Positions 34,608 to 46,320 of a stretch of 64,000 bases of DNA are shown piece after piece. Where the stretch lies: the NCBI GenBank assembly GCA_963678705.1, contig OY783205.1:13516001-13580000 (forward strand), read 5' to 3'. The position numbers were made by a program, and so were the translations under genes. The stretch is from Panorpa germanica (taxonomy: Eukaryota; Arthropoda; Insecta; Mecoptera; Panorpidae). The first letter of the stretch is position 1; the number at the start of each line of letters is the position of its first letter. The notes under the pieces are model-generated. The model had not been told where the DNA came from. It ran no database searches and worked only from the letters and a program-made list of their open reading frames with translations.

Positions 34608-36989
34608 GTAAACTCTAGTTTATGTATATCTGCTAAACATTGTTAATATGCAATATATCATTATTTAACTTAATATATCTCTAATTTTAATTCATCAGAA
34701 ATGGGTAAAAGACTGGGAAATTAAAGTATACGAAACAAAAAAATTACATTAAGAAAACAATTTTGCCCCCTCCACTCGACAATCACATTAAATATTGCGC
34801 AGCTTCACCAAGCAGAGACTGTAAAATACCTAAGTTGCTATAGTTGGACAAGCGATTATGTTGGAAGTATTTACAAGGCCACACGGTTTATTAAAAAAAG
34901 AAAAAAGGAACAAAGAAAAGTAATGTTGTATTTGCAGCTCTGCTATAGGGTATATAAAAGTAGTATTAATTATATTTCTAGTAAAGAAGAGACATGACGA
35001 AAATTAAAAGCAATGGGCTTGTGTACTCATTTTTAGAGGCTGATTTTTCAATTGAAGCGATATCCCAGTAAACAATTTGGTGAAGTGCCCTATTTAGTGA
35101 CGTTTCTATCACTATTTCACTTCAATTATAGTTCGCATCAACTTTATCTTCATTTGTATTCCGACAGGTGAAGTAATTTCGCCATCTGTAGCCGATAAAG
35201 TAGACATTTTATATGAAAAAATGTGAGAAACTGAACTATAAATGAACACTTTTATGACAAAAAAATCGTGACGCATCTTCAATATGATGTCAAAGTGACT
35301 CCAAAATGTTTACTGGGATTTGTAGTGGTAAAATTATAATTCAAATTTTTAATTGCTATATCTCCGTCAACATTTAAATATTTAGTAAAATAGAAAGGCC
35401 AATACACATTTATAAACATCGACTTCAGTCAATAATTGTAAAACCTACTCATAATAAAATGAGTTCGCAAGCCCGTTAACCAATGTCGACAGGGTACGAT
35501 ACACCGGATATTAATTTATGCGTGGAAGAGTTTTAAAGATAAAATGCCTGAACCAACATTTATAGTATTATATATAAAAAAATTATTGGTAATTATACAA
35601 TTTTTTTAATGAAAAACGAAGCATCAGATCCATGTCTTACTCATGGATACTTACTTAAAATGTGTAATTTCTAATAAAAAAATTTATATGTAATAATTAT
35701 TTTCAAAACCCTTTCACACGAAAATTAATATCTAGTGGACCAGATACTTAAGAATAATTTTCATTTGTGAAATAAGAATAAAAAATTTCGTTAGAAAAAA
35801 TATATCATTTTTTAAAAACACAAAAATCTTAATTTTAGAATAAAAGGTCCATGAACTTAAATAAAATTGCATAAATGCCAGAAAGTCGTTAATGATTGAA
35901 ATTTAATGTATCAGTTCTTAATTTTAGAGTATATTTATTATTATTTTACAGTAATGTACATATATCTCACATTCTTGAATGTACAGTGTACATATTTCAG
36001 ACATTCGCCATTTAATCCAGGTACCAATTCAGAAAGAGTTATTTAAGTGCCCTAGAATATAAAAAAATTAAATTGTCTTATTAAAAAGGAAAGAAGAATA
36101 TTTATATTTGCTTTCATGTTGATTTTAGTTATCGAATAAGTTACCAATAAGGGTCACCATTAGAAGAATTACATCTTTTATATTAAGTATAGACGTAATT
36201 AATTATATTTTTTACAGATAAAATCAGGAAATATTGTAATCTACAAATAATAATACGTTCTTGAGGCTTTGAGGCTTTAGATTACCTTGCGTATTTCAAC
36301 AAAACAACTTTGCTTTTAAAGAACGCCTGCAATGAAACTTCTAAATACGCTTCGCATATTTATCTTAGTTCTCTGACGTCATATCTCTAAATTTAATGCA
36401 TATGGCTGTCATACTGTAATATTTCTATTAATTATATTATTAATAATTGAAGTTTCTCATATTTTATAAAAATAGTAATTAGGAGAATAATAGTTGGCAG
36501 GTAAAATATTGATAGTTGTTATCATCTTAAAGCAAATAAACTAACTCTAGCACTGGCGCCATTGTTAATTATATATAACAAATTATTTTATTAGACTTTA
36601 TGATACTTTTCAACACTATATATTGGGGGCCAAAGCACTATATATTGGAAGCTGCCAAAGAAATGTAATAGGCAATAAGCAGCAGATGAAATTAACTAGC
36701 TAGCTAAACTACATCATCATAAATAAAGAAGGATTTTGGTTTATATACAATTATATTAATTAAATAATTTAATACTTGTGTTTTTTAGGAAGAATTTTTA
36801 TGTACATACAAATACATTAATTACAACAAACATTGTAAACTAAATATTGCCAATTTTTTTTTATTTATACATTTTTTGATATTTATAATAATTCAAACAT
36901 CCACGCATTGCCGCCTCTTTTGTGTCTTGCAAGAACTTCTCGCCGAACAAAGGCAGAGATTCCTGGCCAATAACATGAATATATCATAG
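34608..36989. other. Non-coding spacer of unit D
   Basis: Contains the MITE at 35064-35317 and the palindrome junction near 35590-35760; otherwise no feature recognised. Confidence 0.6.
35064..35317. mobile_element. 254-bp MITE, unit D copy
   Basis: Same ends and length as the other copies. Confidence 0.8.
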
Positions 36990-37133
36990 GACCAAAGCAT
37001 ATATATATTATCATATCAATAATATATATATATTATCTTTGGTCTTGGTTCTCAGTAGAATTAAGTCTGTGACAGTGAGTTAAACGTCTTTACGAAAAAA
37101 GTTGAAATTTGTATCAAAGTGGACAAAATAAAA
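36990..37133 (+). promoter_or_regulatory. RING copy E promoter hairpin and untranslated exon 1
   Basis: Hairpin 36990-37044, initiator TCAGTA near 37052, donor GTAAGTA at 37134. Confidence 0.6.
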
Positions 37134-37657
37134 GTAAGTAATTATTTAATTATTAAGTATTATATTGAATATATTTGTAACTTTTCATTTTGGGAATCAT
37201 TTACAATAGCTACACTTGTTTCGAAAGTTAAAAAAAAACTATTAGGTATTAATATACCTGAAATATGTTACTGAAATATGCTTGAAATAAATTACTGTGA
37301 AATATTCATTATGTATTTATACCACTCTTTATTAAAAAAAAAAACAGCATTTATGGTTGAAGTTGACCAATAAATGTGAAAATGACGCCATTTTCACTTA
37401 TGTGTATAACAGTGTCATTTTATTTCTAGCCTCATGTTGTAAATGTCAACTTTAACCAATAATATTAACTATTTCTAAATAAAAAGTGAAATAATAAATT
37501 ACACATAAAAATTTGCACGTGTTTTTAGTATTCAGCAAGCATCCTTGGTTTTTATATTAACTTTATTCAAATCTAATGTATGTTTGTGATAAGAAACGTG
37601 CTGTAACATGAAAAGTATCTAACCTATGGTATCTTTGTTTTTAGGTTAGAATCTACA

Positions 37658-38623
37658 ATGAGTACTGTTAACCTTAGGGTGTGTATATTTATAAATTTTA
37701 AATGTATTTAGTATTTTTGCATTGACTTCTAAACTCTTAATGATTATTGCAATTCCTTTTATGATATTTTTAGGAAGAACGAGAACGGTTAATGCTTCTA
37801 ACGGAAGGTGAAGTCCTCCGTATATCAGGGGTTGGAAATGATAGTCCCAACTTGTATACACGAGAAAATGTAATAGACTCCCTAGATAAAACTTTTCCGG
37901 CTTGTATATATGAGAAGAGTGATTCATCTGGAGGAGAAATCAAAGAAGAATGTTCTGTCTGTCTTGGAGTATATGAGAAAGACGAGGAAATCAGGTCAGG
38001 CTCATCACTTCCTGCCCAAATTGGGTTGGGAATTGTTTTTTAAAATCTTTAATGAAATATTGGTTAATAAACGTATATTGGCGTGTTTAATTTATTAAAT
38101 ATCAAAAATTGATGGATATATATCTATTTCATCTATCTATCTATAATATAGACAAATGGTATATGGGAAGAATGTGAGGAAGGAATGTCATCGTAAACTC
38201 GGTCTTTTTCTGTAAATTTTACCCCTTTAATTATAAAAGACAAAAAAATGACTATTTCAATCGTCGATAACTTTTATAATATTGCGCATTGAATAAAAAT
38301 AAGTGGATATTTAAAGTTTTCGTAGCCAACTTTATCAATGTACAGTGCAGTTTTATAGAAATTCTGTTTTAATGCACAACCAAATTTCTAATTAAATTTT
38401 TATTTGTGTTTTTAGGCGAATATCATGCAGTCACAATTTTCACAAAGACTGTATTGAAAAGTGGATCATGGAGAAAAACAGCTGTCCAATGTGCCGAAGG
38501 ACGGTGATGTCAGGACCACAAGATGGCGCAGGACCTTATTATTTTCTAGTACAACCAAATGGAACTTTTAGTGTTGTAAGGATACCTGAGTCGGATTATG
38601 GATCAGACATGGATCTGATGTAA
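37658..38623 (+). CDS. RING-H2 finger protein, copy E (intact, most diverged coding copy)
   Basis: Coding exons 37658-37678, 37774-37994 and 38416-38623. The frame is open for 149 residues and all zinc ligands remain. It carries changes not in copies B, D and F: P-A-C-I-Y-E-K before the RING, CSVC for CSIC, and CSHNFH for CNHNFH. Intron 3 is shortened by about 190 bp, with a short TCTA run at 38126-38150 at the join. Confidence 0.83.
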
Positions 38624-39121
38624 TACTTTTCGCCATGTTCATTAAATAAAAATGTGTAATTTCTAATAAAAAAATTTATATGTAATACAATAAATGTTGG
38701 TTTAGTTATTTTATTTTTAAAACCCTTTCACACAAATTGATATCTGGTGGACCCTCAGATACTAAATTATTATCATTTTTGAAATAAGAAAAGAAAATTT
38801 CATAAGAAAGAATATGTCATTTTTTTAAAAAAACCAAAAATCTTAGTTTTAGAAAAAAAGGTCTTTGAATTTAAATAAAATTGCATAAATGCCAGAAAAT
38901 CGTTAATTATTGAAATTTAATGTTCTTCATTTTAGAGCATAGTATTATAACAAACATAACTACATTAAATTATTTTAAAGAATTAAAGAATAATAAATTA
39001 AACAATTACTCGTAAAAAAACAGGATCGCGTATAGATATTAAAAATGTTATGAAGCAGTTTTTTATTTTAGTGCATAATGATCATAATTGCATTAAAATA
39101 TTTAAAAGAATGAAAAAATAA

Positions 39122-41392
39122 GGCACGATGGACGACTTGCTAACAGGCGCAAACACGCGACAAGAAGCAGAGTCTCTACGAGATGAACTGAATTGCATCA
39201 CTAAAAGGGGAGGGTTTAACTTGAGAAAATGGGCGTCAAATGATCCATCTCTCGTGTAAAACTGCGATGAAAATGACAATGCTATCCACATGTCACTGGA
39301 TCCTGATATGACACTTAAGGCCATAGGTATTCACTGGAATGCTAGGTAGGATCAGATTTTGTACAGTGTAAATAGCAGTAAAATTACCGCAGTTTATAAA
39401 CGATCCATCTTAAGTCAAATAGCTCAATTATTTGATCCGCTGGGTTTTCTGGGTCCGGTAATAGTGTATGCAAAAATAGTTATGCAAGTGTTATGGAAAT
39501 TAGGTGTAGCCTGGGATGAAGCTATTTCCGTAGAAATACATACTTTGTGGTCAACCTTTCGTGACCAGCTTCTGTTTCTCGAATCACCGCGGTTCAAACA
39601 CTGCATCACTGTAGCTAAATCAAAAAATATTCAATTACATGGGTTTTGTGATGCTAGCAAGAAGGCGTATGTGTTTACCTACGATCTGTAGATAAAAATG
39701 ATAGGGTCCACGTTCAACTAATTTGCTCTAAGTCGCGAGTGGCTATAGTAAATTCCATTTCACTATTTCGTTTGGAGCTCTGTGGCGCGCTTTTGCTTGC
39801 TCGGCTTGTTGAAACTGTGAAAACTGTGAATAGTTTCTCGCGGTCAGCTTCCGTCGGAGTTTATTTCAGGAAAACTGTGGCAGCATGGGCCGTCATGGCT
39901 ATAAAAACCTCAGAATTCATGGCCCAAAACAATTTTAGTTAGCATTGAGCTACCTGATGTAAAAACACACGCGCTTGCTAATTACACCTGCTTGAAATTA
40001 CAATCGCGAAGGTTTGAGTTGATTGACAGGTACTCCTCGCTGGGCAAAACGACCCGTATTGTTGCATACATTCTCCGGCTCATTATTCATTCAAGATGCA
40101 AGGATTCACCGCAAACTTATGGCAGCTTATCGCTTTCGGAAATGGCCACAGCCCGCGAAACGATAATTAAAATGGTTCAAGGATCCTCGTTTTCAGTAGA
40201 AATTAATCGTTTAAAAAAAGGGATAGCTATTCAGGATAACAGTAGATTAATACCTCTTAGCCCGTTTCTCGACTTCATAGGAATTCTCCGTGTAGGTGGT
40301 AGACTTGCGCGCGCAGACTTGCCCGACAGTCAGCGTCACCCTATATTATTGCCCGCTCATCATCACATCACTCGCACCATTATACGGGAGGAGCATGTTC
40401 GGCTCAATCACGCGGGTATTCAAAGCACCTTATATTCCGAGCGTCAAACCTATTGGCCGCTGGATTATTGTCGATTATTGTGGACCGTTTTACATTAAGA
40501 AAAGACGACATCGTAATCATCAGAGCGTAAAGGTTTATGTGGCTTTATATGTTTGCATGTCTACTAAGGCTGTCCACCTCGAACTGGTAAGTGACCTCAC
40601 CACAGAGGCATTTATTGCTAGCTCAAGCATTTCTTTTCTAGGCGTGGAAAGTCTACGGACATTTTCTCCGACAACGCTACCAATTTTGTAGGGGCAAATC
40701 GCGAATTAAATGAATTATATGATCTTATTTACACAGCCGAGTACAAGTATTTAATACAGAGATATCTTCACGAGGAGAAAATAACTTGGCATTTTATTCC
40801 TCCCATTGCTCCTCACTTCGGAGGGCTTTGGGAGGCTGCGGTACGATCATTTAAGAATCACCTGACGCGCACTGTAGGGAACACTCTGTTAACGTACGAG
40901 CAATTAGAAACGTATGTAGTTGAGATCGAAGCCATACTAAATTCTCGTCCCATATCTCCCTTATCTCCTGATCCCAATGACCTACTCCCTTTAACTCCTG
41001 GCCATTTTCTTATTAGTAGTCCACTGACAAGCTTACCTCAAGCGAACTGGACTAGCACCACCTCCAATCGACTGTCTGCATTCCAACATGCGCAGCAGAT
41101 GAAGCAACACTTTTGGAAGCGGTGGTATAAGGAATACCTTCATCAACTAATCACGCGGCCATCTCATCAAGGAAGGTTACCGAATCTACAAGTCGGTACA
41201 CTTGGCTTAATTACCGAGGACAACCTCCCTCCATTCAGTGGCTGCTAGATCGTGTGATCAAAATTCATCCTGGGAAAGATGGGATAGTGCGTGCTGCCAC
41301 AATTAAAACTGCCTCAGAGCAACTGGATCGCAGCACAAAAAGGCTATGCACGCTTCCGGCTGAAGACGACTCTACTATTCATATACATTGAA
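39122..41392 (+). pseudogene. Decayed BEL/Pao pol remnant, unit E
   Basis: RT end, RNase H (with the internal deletion shared with unit D), half integrase finger and complete integrase-core region, ending near the TGA at about 41392. Shared lesions as in unit A. Confidence 0.9.
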
Positions 41393-41465
41393 CTATAATA
41401 GATCAAGGCGTAGTGCATGGTGTGTACTATAAGCCTTAATAGGCAGGCCTAAACCACTTAGATAT

Positions 41466-42382
41466 TGTTACGGATTTGCGGGCGTCTGAACAGACAAAAA
41501 TTATAGTTATAAAATAATAGCTGGAATTAGCAGAAAATGTTGCGCATCCCTGCACAAATATCTAGACGTTTCGATAACGAGGCTGTTTACTAGTTGGCGC
41601 ATAACTTATACGCGTGTGTGTTCCTGGAAATGATCATAAACAACTGCATACCGTGCACTCGTGTTATTGTTTACATGTGATCTTTCTAGAACCAAATACT
41701 ACGCGTATGGTTTGGAACGTCATAGAAATAGTCGGAAGGTCAAACAGCGTATTTGGATAATTATAGGAATATTCTAGAAAGTCAGAAGAGTTGAGACCAG
41801 GGGAATTCTACTGCGTAAACGGCTAATATAAAAGGAGCAGAGCATCGCGTCGCGAGTCAGTTTTTAAGTCAGTCGGCGAGTAATAATAGTCAGTTTTCAC
41901 AACAGCAGTCAGTCCGCAAGAAAAGAATAGTCAGAGCAACTAATAAGTGAAATATTAAACAGTAAAAATTATAAAGTAGTTGTAATTGTTTTTGTGTTAA
42001 TAAATAAAGTTTGTAAAAGTGCCAATCCTTCTTTTAATTTGAATTGTGGCTATTTCTAAATTTAAGTTACAACGCGACTAAATAGTATAAACAATTGCTT
42101 CCGCTCGGCAATCAACTAAAAAGAACCCACAGTCGCAGGCGTACTACGGCGTATATTTAGAAGGTTCGAGAATCCTAATCTCCCTTCCTTTCATCCTCGC
42201 TCACACATACAAATCTTTTACCTTTGGCGTCCTAGAAGGTTCCAGAGCCAGACTCCCTTCATTCCCCTTTACACCCTTACAAGTTTGTATCATTTGGTGT
42301 TAGAAGCTGAAGAGGATAGTTGCTACGAGCACACGTCTCCGTCGTCGTCTCCGCCGTTACGCCACCAGTGAAAATTGTAACA
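41466..42382 (+). repeat. 5' LTR of the gypsy-like element
   Basis: TGTTACGGATTTGCGG to AAAATTGTAACA. It contains a TATAAAAGG box near 41827 with a TCAGT initiator about 30 bp downstream and AATAAA near 42002. By eye it differs from the 3' LTR at about eight positions in 917, under 1%. Confidence 0.93.
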
Positions 42383-42403
42383 TTTGGTGCCAGAAGTGGG
42401 ATA
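42383..42403 (+). other. Primer-binding site region of the gypsy-like element
   Basis: TTTGGTGCCAGAAGTGGGAT directly after the LTR, the usual position and TGG start of a tRNA-primed site. The tRNA is not identified. A similar string (TTTGGTGTTAGAAGCTGAAG) occurs inside the LTR near 42293 and 45036. Confidence 0.65.
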
Positions 42404-42647
42404 GCTACAGTTACGACCGCTGCAGAGAGAATTCCAGGAAGACAAAACGAGAAAGTCTGAAACTACGTTTCCGAAGAGACTTCCAGAAACTTCTAGTCGG
42501 GATTTGCAGCAAGAAGGATTTTCAGAAGAGGAAGGTTCGAGAAAAACAGAAATATTGACTTTGAAGAAACTTCCAGAAAGTTCCAGAACCTTCCAGAAGC
42601 TTCTAGAAAGTAGTTTTAAACAATTTACAACGCAACACACAACAAAA

Positions 42648-43301
42648 ATGGAGGCAGACTTATTAAAAGAATTAAGAGAAATAAGAAAATTAATGCTGTT
42701 GCAATTTGCAATGGAAGAAAAAACCAAAGAAGAGATGTTCGAGAAATTTCAAGAACAGGCTGAGAAAACTAGCAAAATAGTTCAAGAACAGGCTGAGCAA
42801 TCAAAAACAGAAATGTGCGAGAAGTTTAATGCGTTCCAAATGCAGTTGCAAGCTGTAGAAGAAGCTTGCAGAGGATCCAGAAAAGAGTTAGAAACGCGTA
42901 TAACTGAAATAGAAGATAGTGTGACACAAAGTCTTCAATCGGTAACCATTCGACAGGAGCAGGCGGAGACGAAAATGCAAGAGTTAGAAGAACGCGTTGA
43001 ACTCGTTGAAAAAAGTGGGAAGCAACTAGCAGGCGCACAGCTCGCACAACTGGCCGAGAGGATGCAAGTTCTAGAAAACTCTCAAGGTACTACGATCGCG
43101 AAAACCAGCACTATCAAGCCAGCTCCTTACGATGGAACAATCTCTTGGCAAGAATATGAGGTGCAATATTTTGCTAGCGCTGTGCGGGAGCGCAGAATAA
43201 AGGAGGCCGTTTTATTGGCTAAACCGAAGAACATAAACGAGGCCCTGGCAGCTGCACTTCAAATGGAAACCGTCAGCCATATTCCCGATGTGAGCCTATA
43301 A
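42648..43301 (+). CDS. Gag-like protein of the gypsy-like element (internally deleted)
   Basis: Start chosen at AAAAATGG (42648), although the frame is open upstream to 42504. The first about 150 residues are charged and heptad-like (many Glu/Lys/Gln), a predicted coiled coil. Then follows APYDGTISWQEYEVQYFA, the usual opening of the gypsy gag core. This runs straight into a piece from the gag C-terminus (INEALAAALQME), so the middle of the capsid region has been lost near 43170. After the stop, the +1 frame continues with an Arg-rich piece (RNRNRYNSGISRGRRW), pointing to a frameshift near 43290. Confidence 0.7.
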   Translation: MEADLLKELREIRKLMLLQFAMEEKTKEEMFEKFQEQAEKTSKIVQEQAEQSKTEMCEKFNAFQMQLQAVEEACRGSRKELETRITEIEDSVTQSLQSVTIRQEQAETKMQELEERVELVEKSGKQLAGAQLAQLAERMQVLENSQGTTIAKTSTIKPAPYDGTISWQEYEVQYFASAVRERRIKEAVLLAKPKNINEALAAALQMETVSHIPDVSL

Positions 43302-43505
43302 GGAGCGCCGTCACTACATCTCCCACTCATACCAGCCCAACTATGGACGATCTCCTTAAGCGATTGATAGACCTCGAGGATCGAAATAGGAACCGGTATA
43401 ATTCAGGAATTTCAAGAGGTCGGCGATGGCCTTACGACAGGGGCAGAAAATCTATTGCGAATGGCGCAAACTTCCCTCACCACTAACAAACAATAGAAGG
43501 GAATA

Positions 43506-43707
43506 GGTCCAAGCAGGTGAAGACCTAAAAAGCTCCCTAGTGGGTCCAAACTGGTGAAGACCTAAAAAGCTCCCTAGCAGGTCCAAGCAGGTGAAGACCT
43601 AAAAAGCTCCCTAGCGGGTCCAAGCAGGTGAAGACCTAAAAAGCTCCCTAGTAGGTCCAAACAGGTGAAGACCGAAAAAGCTCCCTCGTGGGTTTAATCA
43701 GGTGAAC
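43506..43707 (+). repeat. 37-bp tandem repeat, about 5.5 copies
   Basis: Unit GGTCCAAGCAGGTGAAGACC followed by TAAAAAGCTCCCTAGTG, five full copies (43506-43690) plus a partial, with a few substitutions. It lies at the junction between the gag and pol remnants. Confidence 0.9.
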
Positions 43708-43859
43708 ATTTATAGACATATGCAACCCTACAGAAGATACGGCAGAAGTTGTGCATTAGTGAAACGATGATGTCGACATGGCACATACACTGTGAGGACA
43801 CCTTCCGTAGAGTACTGCGAAACCATGGCGCAAGAACTAGAAGAAGTCCACCCGTTTTC

Positions 43860-44060
43860 GTAAGAACGCCGTGAGCGATGGATCGCTACGTAAAGCGTTA
43901 CGATCGTGGCAAAATAAGTCAGCGTTTTTGCGAAGGTGATGCAGTATGGCATAATTATCGTAAGAAAAATAGAAGACGAAGCACTAAGCTGTAAGCCGGA
44001 AAGGAAGAACCGTATTTGAAATTAGCCGTAAGTTTAGGACGTGATCTACAACGTGCAGAG
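43860..44060 (+). pseudogene. Pol C-terminal remnant of the gypsy-like element
   Basis: One frame reads DRYVKRYDRGKISQRF, then EGDAVWHNYRKKNRRR and S-T-K-L before a stop, followed by E-E-P-Y. This matches the layout of the basic C-terminal domain of gypsy integrases (EGD-VW...SPKL...GPY). The rest of pol is absent. Confidence 0.7.
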
Positions 44061-44196
44061 GTCAGCCCGAGGGAAATGCATCAACGTTCACCGAGACTGG
44101 CGCGACAATGAACGAAGATGAAAAATGCTCCGGATTGGAAACCAGCTGAATCAGCCGCCCGATGAAAATTATTAGCACTCGGGACGAGCGCTTTTT

Positions 44197-44209
44197 AAGA
44201 GGGGGAAAG
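44197..44209 (+). other. Polypurine tract
   Basis: AAGAGGGGGAAAG immediately before the right LTR, the expected plus-strand primer site. Confidence 0.85.
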
Positions 44210-45126
44210 TGTTACGGATTTGCGGGCGTCTGAACAGACAAAAATTATAGTTATAAAATAATAGCTGGAATTAGCAGAAAAGGTTGCGCATCCCTGCACA
44301 AATATCTAGACGTTTCGATAACGAGGCTGTTTACTAGTTGGCGCATAACTTATACGCGTGTGTGTTCCTGGAAATGATCATAAACAACTGCATACCGTGC
44401 ACTCGTGTTATTGTTTACATGTGATCTTTCTAGAACCAAATACTACGCGTATGGTTTGGAACGTCATAGAAATAGTCGGAAGGTCAAACAGCGTATTTGG
44501 ATAATTATAGGAATATTCTAGAAAGTCAGAAGAGTCGAGACCAGGGGAATTCTACTGCGTAAACGACTAATATAAAAGGAGCAGAGCATCGCGTCGCGAG
44601 TCAGTTTTTAAGTCAGTCGGCGAGTAATAATAGTCAGTTTTCACAACAGCAGTCAGTCCGCAAGAAAAGAATAGTCAGAGCAACTAATAAGTGAAATATT
44701 AAACAGTAAAAATTATAAAGTAGTTGTAATTGTTTTTGTGTTAATAAATAAAGTTTGTAAAAGTGCCAATCCTTCTTTTAATTTGAATTGTGGCTATTTC
44801 TAAATTTAAGTTACAACGCGACTAAATAGTATAAACAATTGCTTCCGCTCGGCAATCAACTAAAAAGAACCCACAGTCGCAAGCGTACTACGGCGTATAT
44901 TTAGAAGGTTCGAGAATCCTAATCTCCCTTCCTTTAATCCTCGCTCACACATACAAATCTTGTACCTTTGGCGTCCTAGAAGGTTCCAGAGCCAGACTCC
45001 CTTCATTCCCCTTTACGCCCTTACAAGTTTGTATCATTTGGTGTTAGAAGCTGAAGAGGATAGTTGCTACAAGCACACGTCTCCGTCGTCGTCTCCGCCG
45101 TTACGCCACCAGTGAAAATTGTAACA
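44210..45126 (+). repeat. 3' LTR of the gypsy-like element
   Basis: 917 bp, same ends as the 5' LTR; followed by the ATAT duplication. Confidence 0.93.
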
Positions 45127-45136
45127 ATATTTAAGA

Positions 45137-45415
45137 CAATATGTTTGCATGTCTACTAAGGCTGTCCACCTCGAACTGGTAAGTGACCTCACCACAGAGG
45201 CATTTATTGCTAGCTCAAGCATTTCTTTTCTAGGCGTGGAAAGTCTACGGTCATTTTCTCCGACAACGCTACTAATTTTGTAGGGGCAAATCGCGAATTA
45301 AATGAATTATATGATCTTATTTACACAGCCGAGTACAAGTATTTAATACAGAGATATCTTCACGAGGACAAATAACTTGGCATTTTATTCCTCCCATTGC
45401 TCCTCGTGTACAGTG
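45137..45415 (+). pseudogene. Integrase fragment of unit E' (second, rearranged copy)
   Basis: Nine to ten bases after the gypsy element the sequence jumps back into the integrase region (equivalent to 10655 in unit B), so this part of the unit is present twice in E. It ends at GCTCCTCGTGTACAG, a deletion also seen in unit F at about 55145. Confidence 0.85.
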
Positions 45416-45464
45416 TATAGTGTACAGTAGCTGATGAAAATCCCTTAGTGTGAGTTACAAAAAT

Positions 45465-45801
45465 TGTACACCCGTGGCGGCGCCATGGTTTAAGTTGTTT
45501 TATTGGAGTGCAATGACAATATTGTGATGAGCTGATGGATTCTCATCGGTTCTGCAATTTTAGTTTTTTTTTAGAAAGGTCAATTCATTGTAAATAATTT
45601 GTATCATTCTTAGTTTAAAGCTTGTACGAATAACATTTAAGTTTAGATTTCTATTGTACTTGTGTTTATTTTAATTCTTTACAACTATTATATTCGACAA
45701 CAAAAGCATTCTACCACTGTATAGTTGCTTGAAGTTTTTAATAAATCAATAATTAAACGAAAACATTCACGTGGTCTTACACATAATTTCGGCGTACAAC
45801 A
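45465..45801 (+). repeat. Putative BEL LTR-like tail, unit E'
   Basis: 337-bp block as in the other units. Confidence 0.5.
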
Positions 45802-46059
45802 TCGCAGTATTGCCAATCAGCGCGATACTATAAATCATCGCATAAAATAATCGCGGTTCGAACAGAAATAATATTCAATTCACACAAAAAAGACAGTCGT
45901 CGCTTGCGGCGGGGGTAAACTCTAGTTTATGTATATCTGCTAAACATTGTTAATATGCAATATATCATTATTTAACTTAATATATCTCTAATTTTAATTC
46001 ATCAGAAATGGGTAAAAGACTGGAAAATTAAAGTATACGAAACAAAAAAATTACATTAA

Positions 46060-46075
46060 GGCCCGGTTTTATGGT
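46060..46075 (+). repeat. Left TIR of the Harbinger element
   Basis: GGCCCGGTTTTATGGT. The TTTTATGGT motif recurs near 46130, a possible subterminal binding site. Confidence 0.9.
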
Positions 46076-46320
46076 TCGTCTTACTACCGAACTAAATAGC
46101 TAACTCCCGAATTAAACGAAAAATGAGTTTTATGGTCAAGGGTTAACGCTAACTCGGAACTAAAATCGCGGAGTAAGATATCCCGTCAAACATCAAGGTT
46201 TAAATGCTTAACTACCGGAGTAAGTGTGTGCAACAGAGATAAAATATCATGCTATCTCAGCCAGTTTAGCTATCATTATTATAATATTTTAGGTTATAAT
46301 ATTAATAAATTAAATTATTT

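Larger units (their letters stand above)
41466..45126 (+). mobile_element. Internally deleted Ty3/gypsy-like LTR retrotransposon (3661 bp)
   Basis: Two 917-bp LTRs, ATAT target duplication (41462-41465 and 45127-45130), a primer site after the left LTR, a polypurine tract before the right one, a gag-like frame and only the extreme C-terminus of pol. Protease, RT, RNase H and most of integrase are missing, so it needs proteins in trans. Confidence 0.9.

Noticed and set aside
38126..38150. TCTA microsatellite in copy E as a regulatory element
   Set aside because: Short and located exactly at an intron deletion join; most likely filler from repair.
43506..43707. 37-bp tandem repeats as a coding repeat domain
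   Set aside because: The period is not a multiple of three and the frames contain stops.
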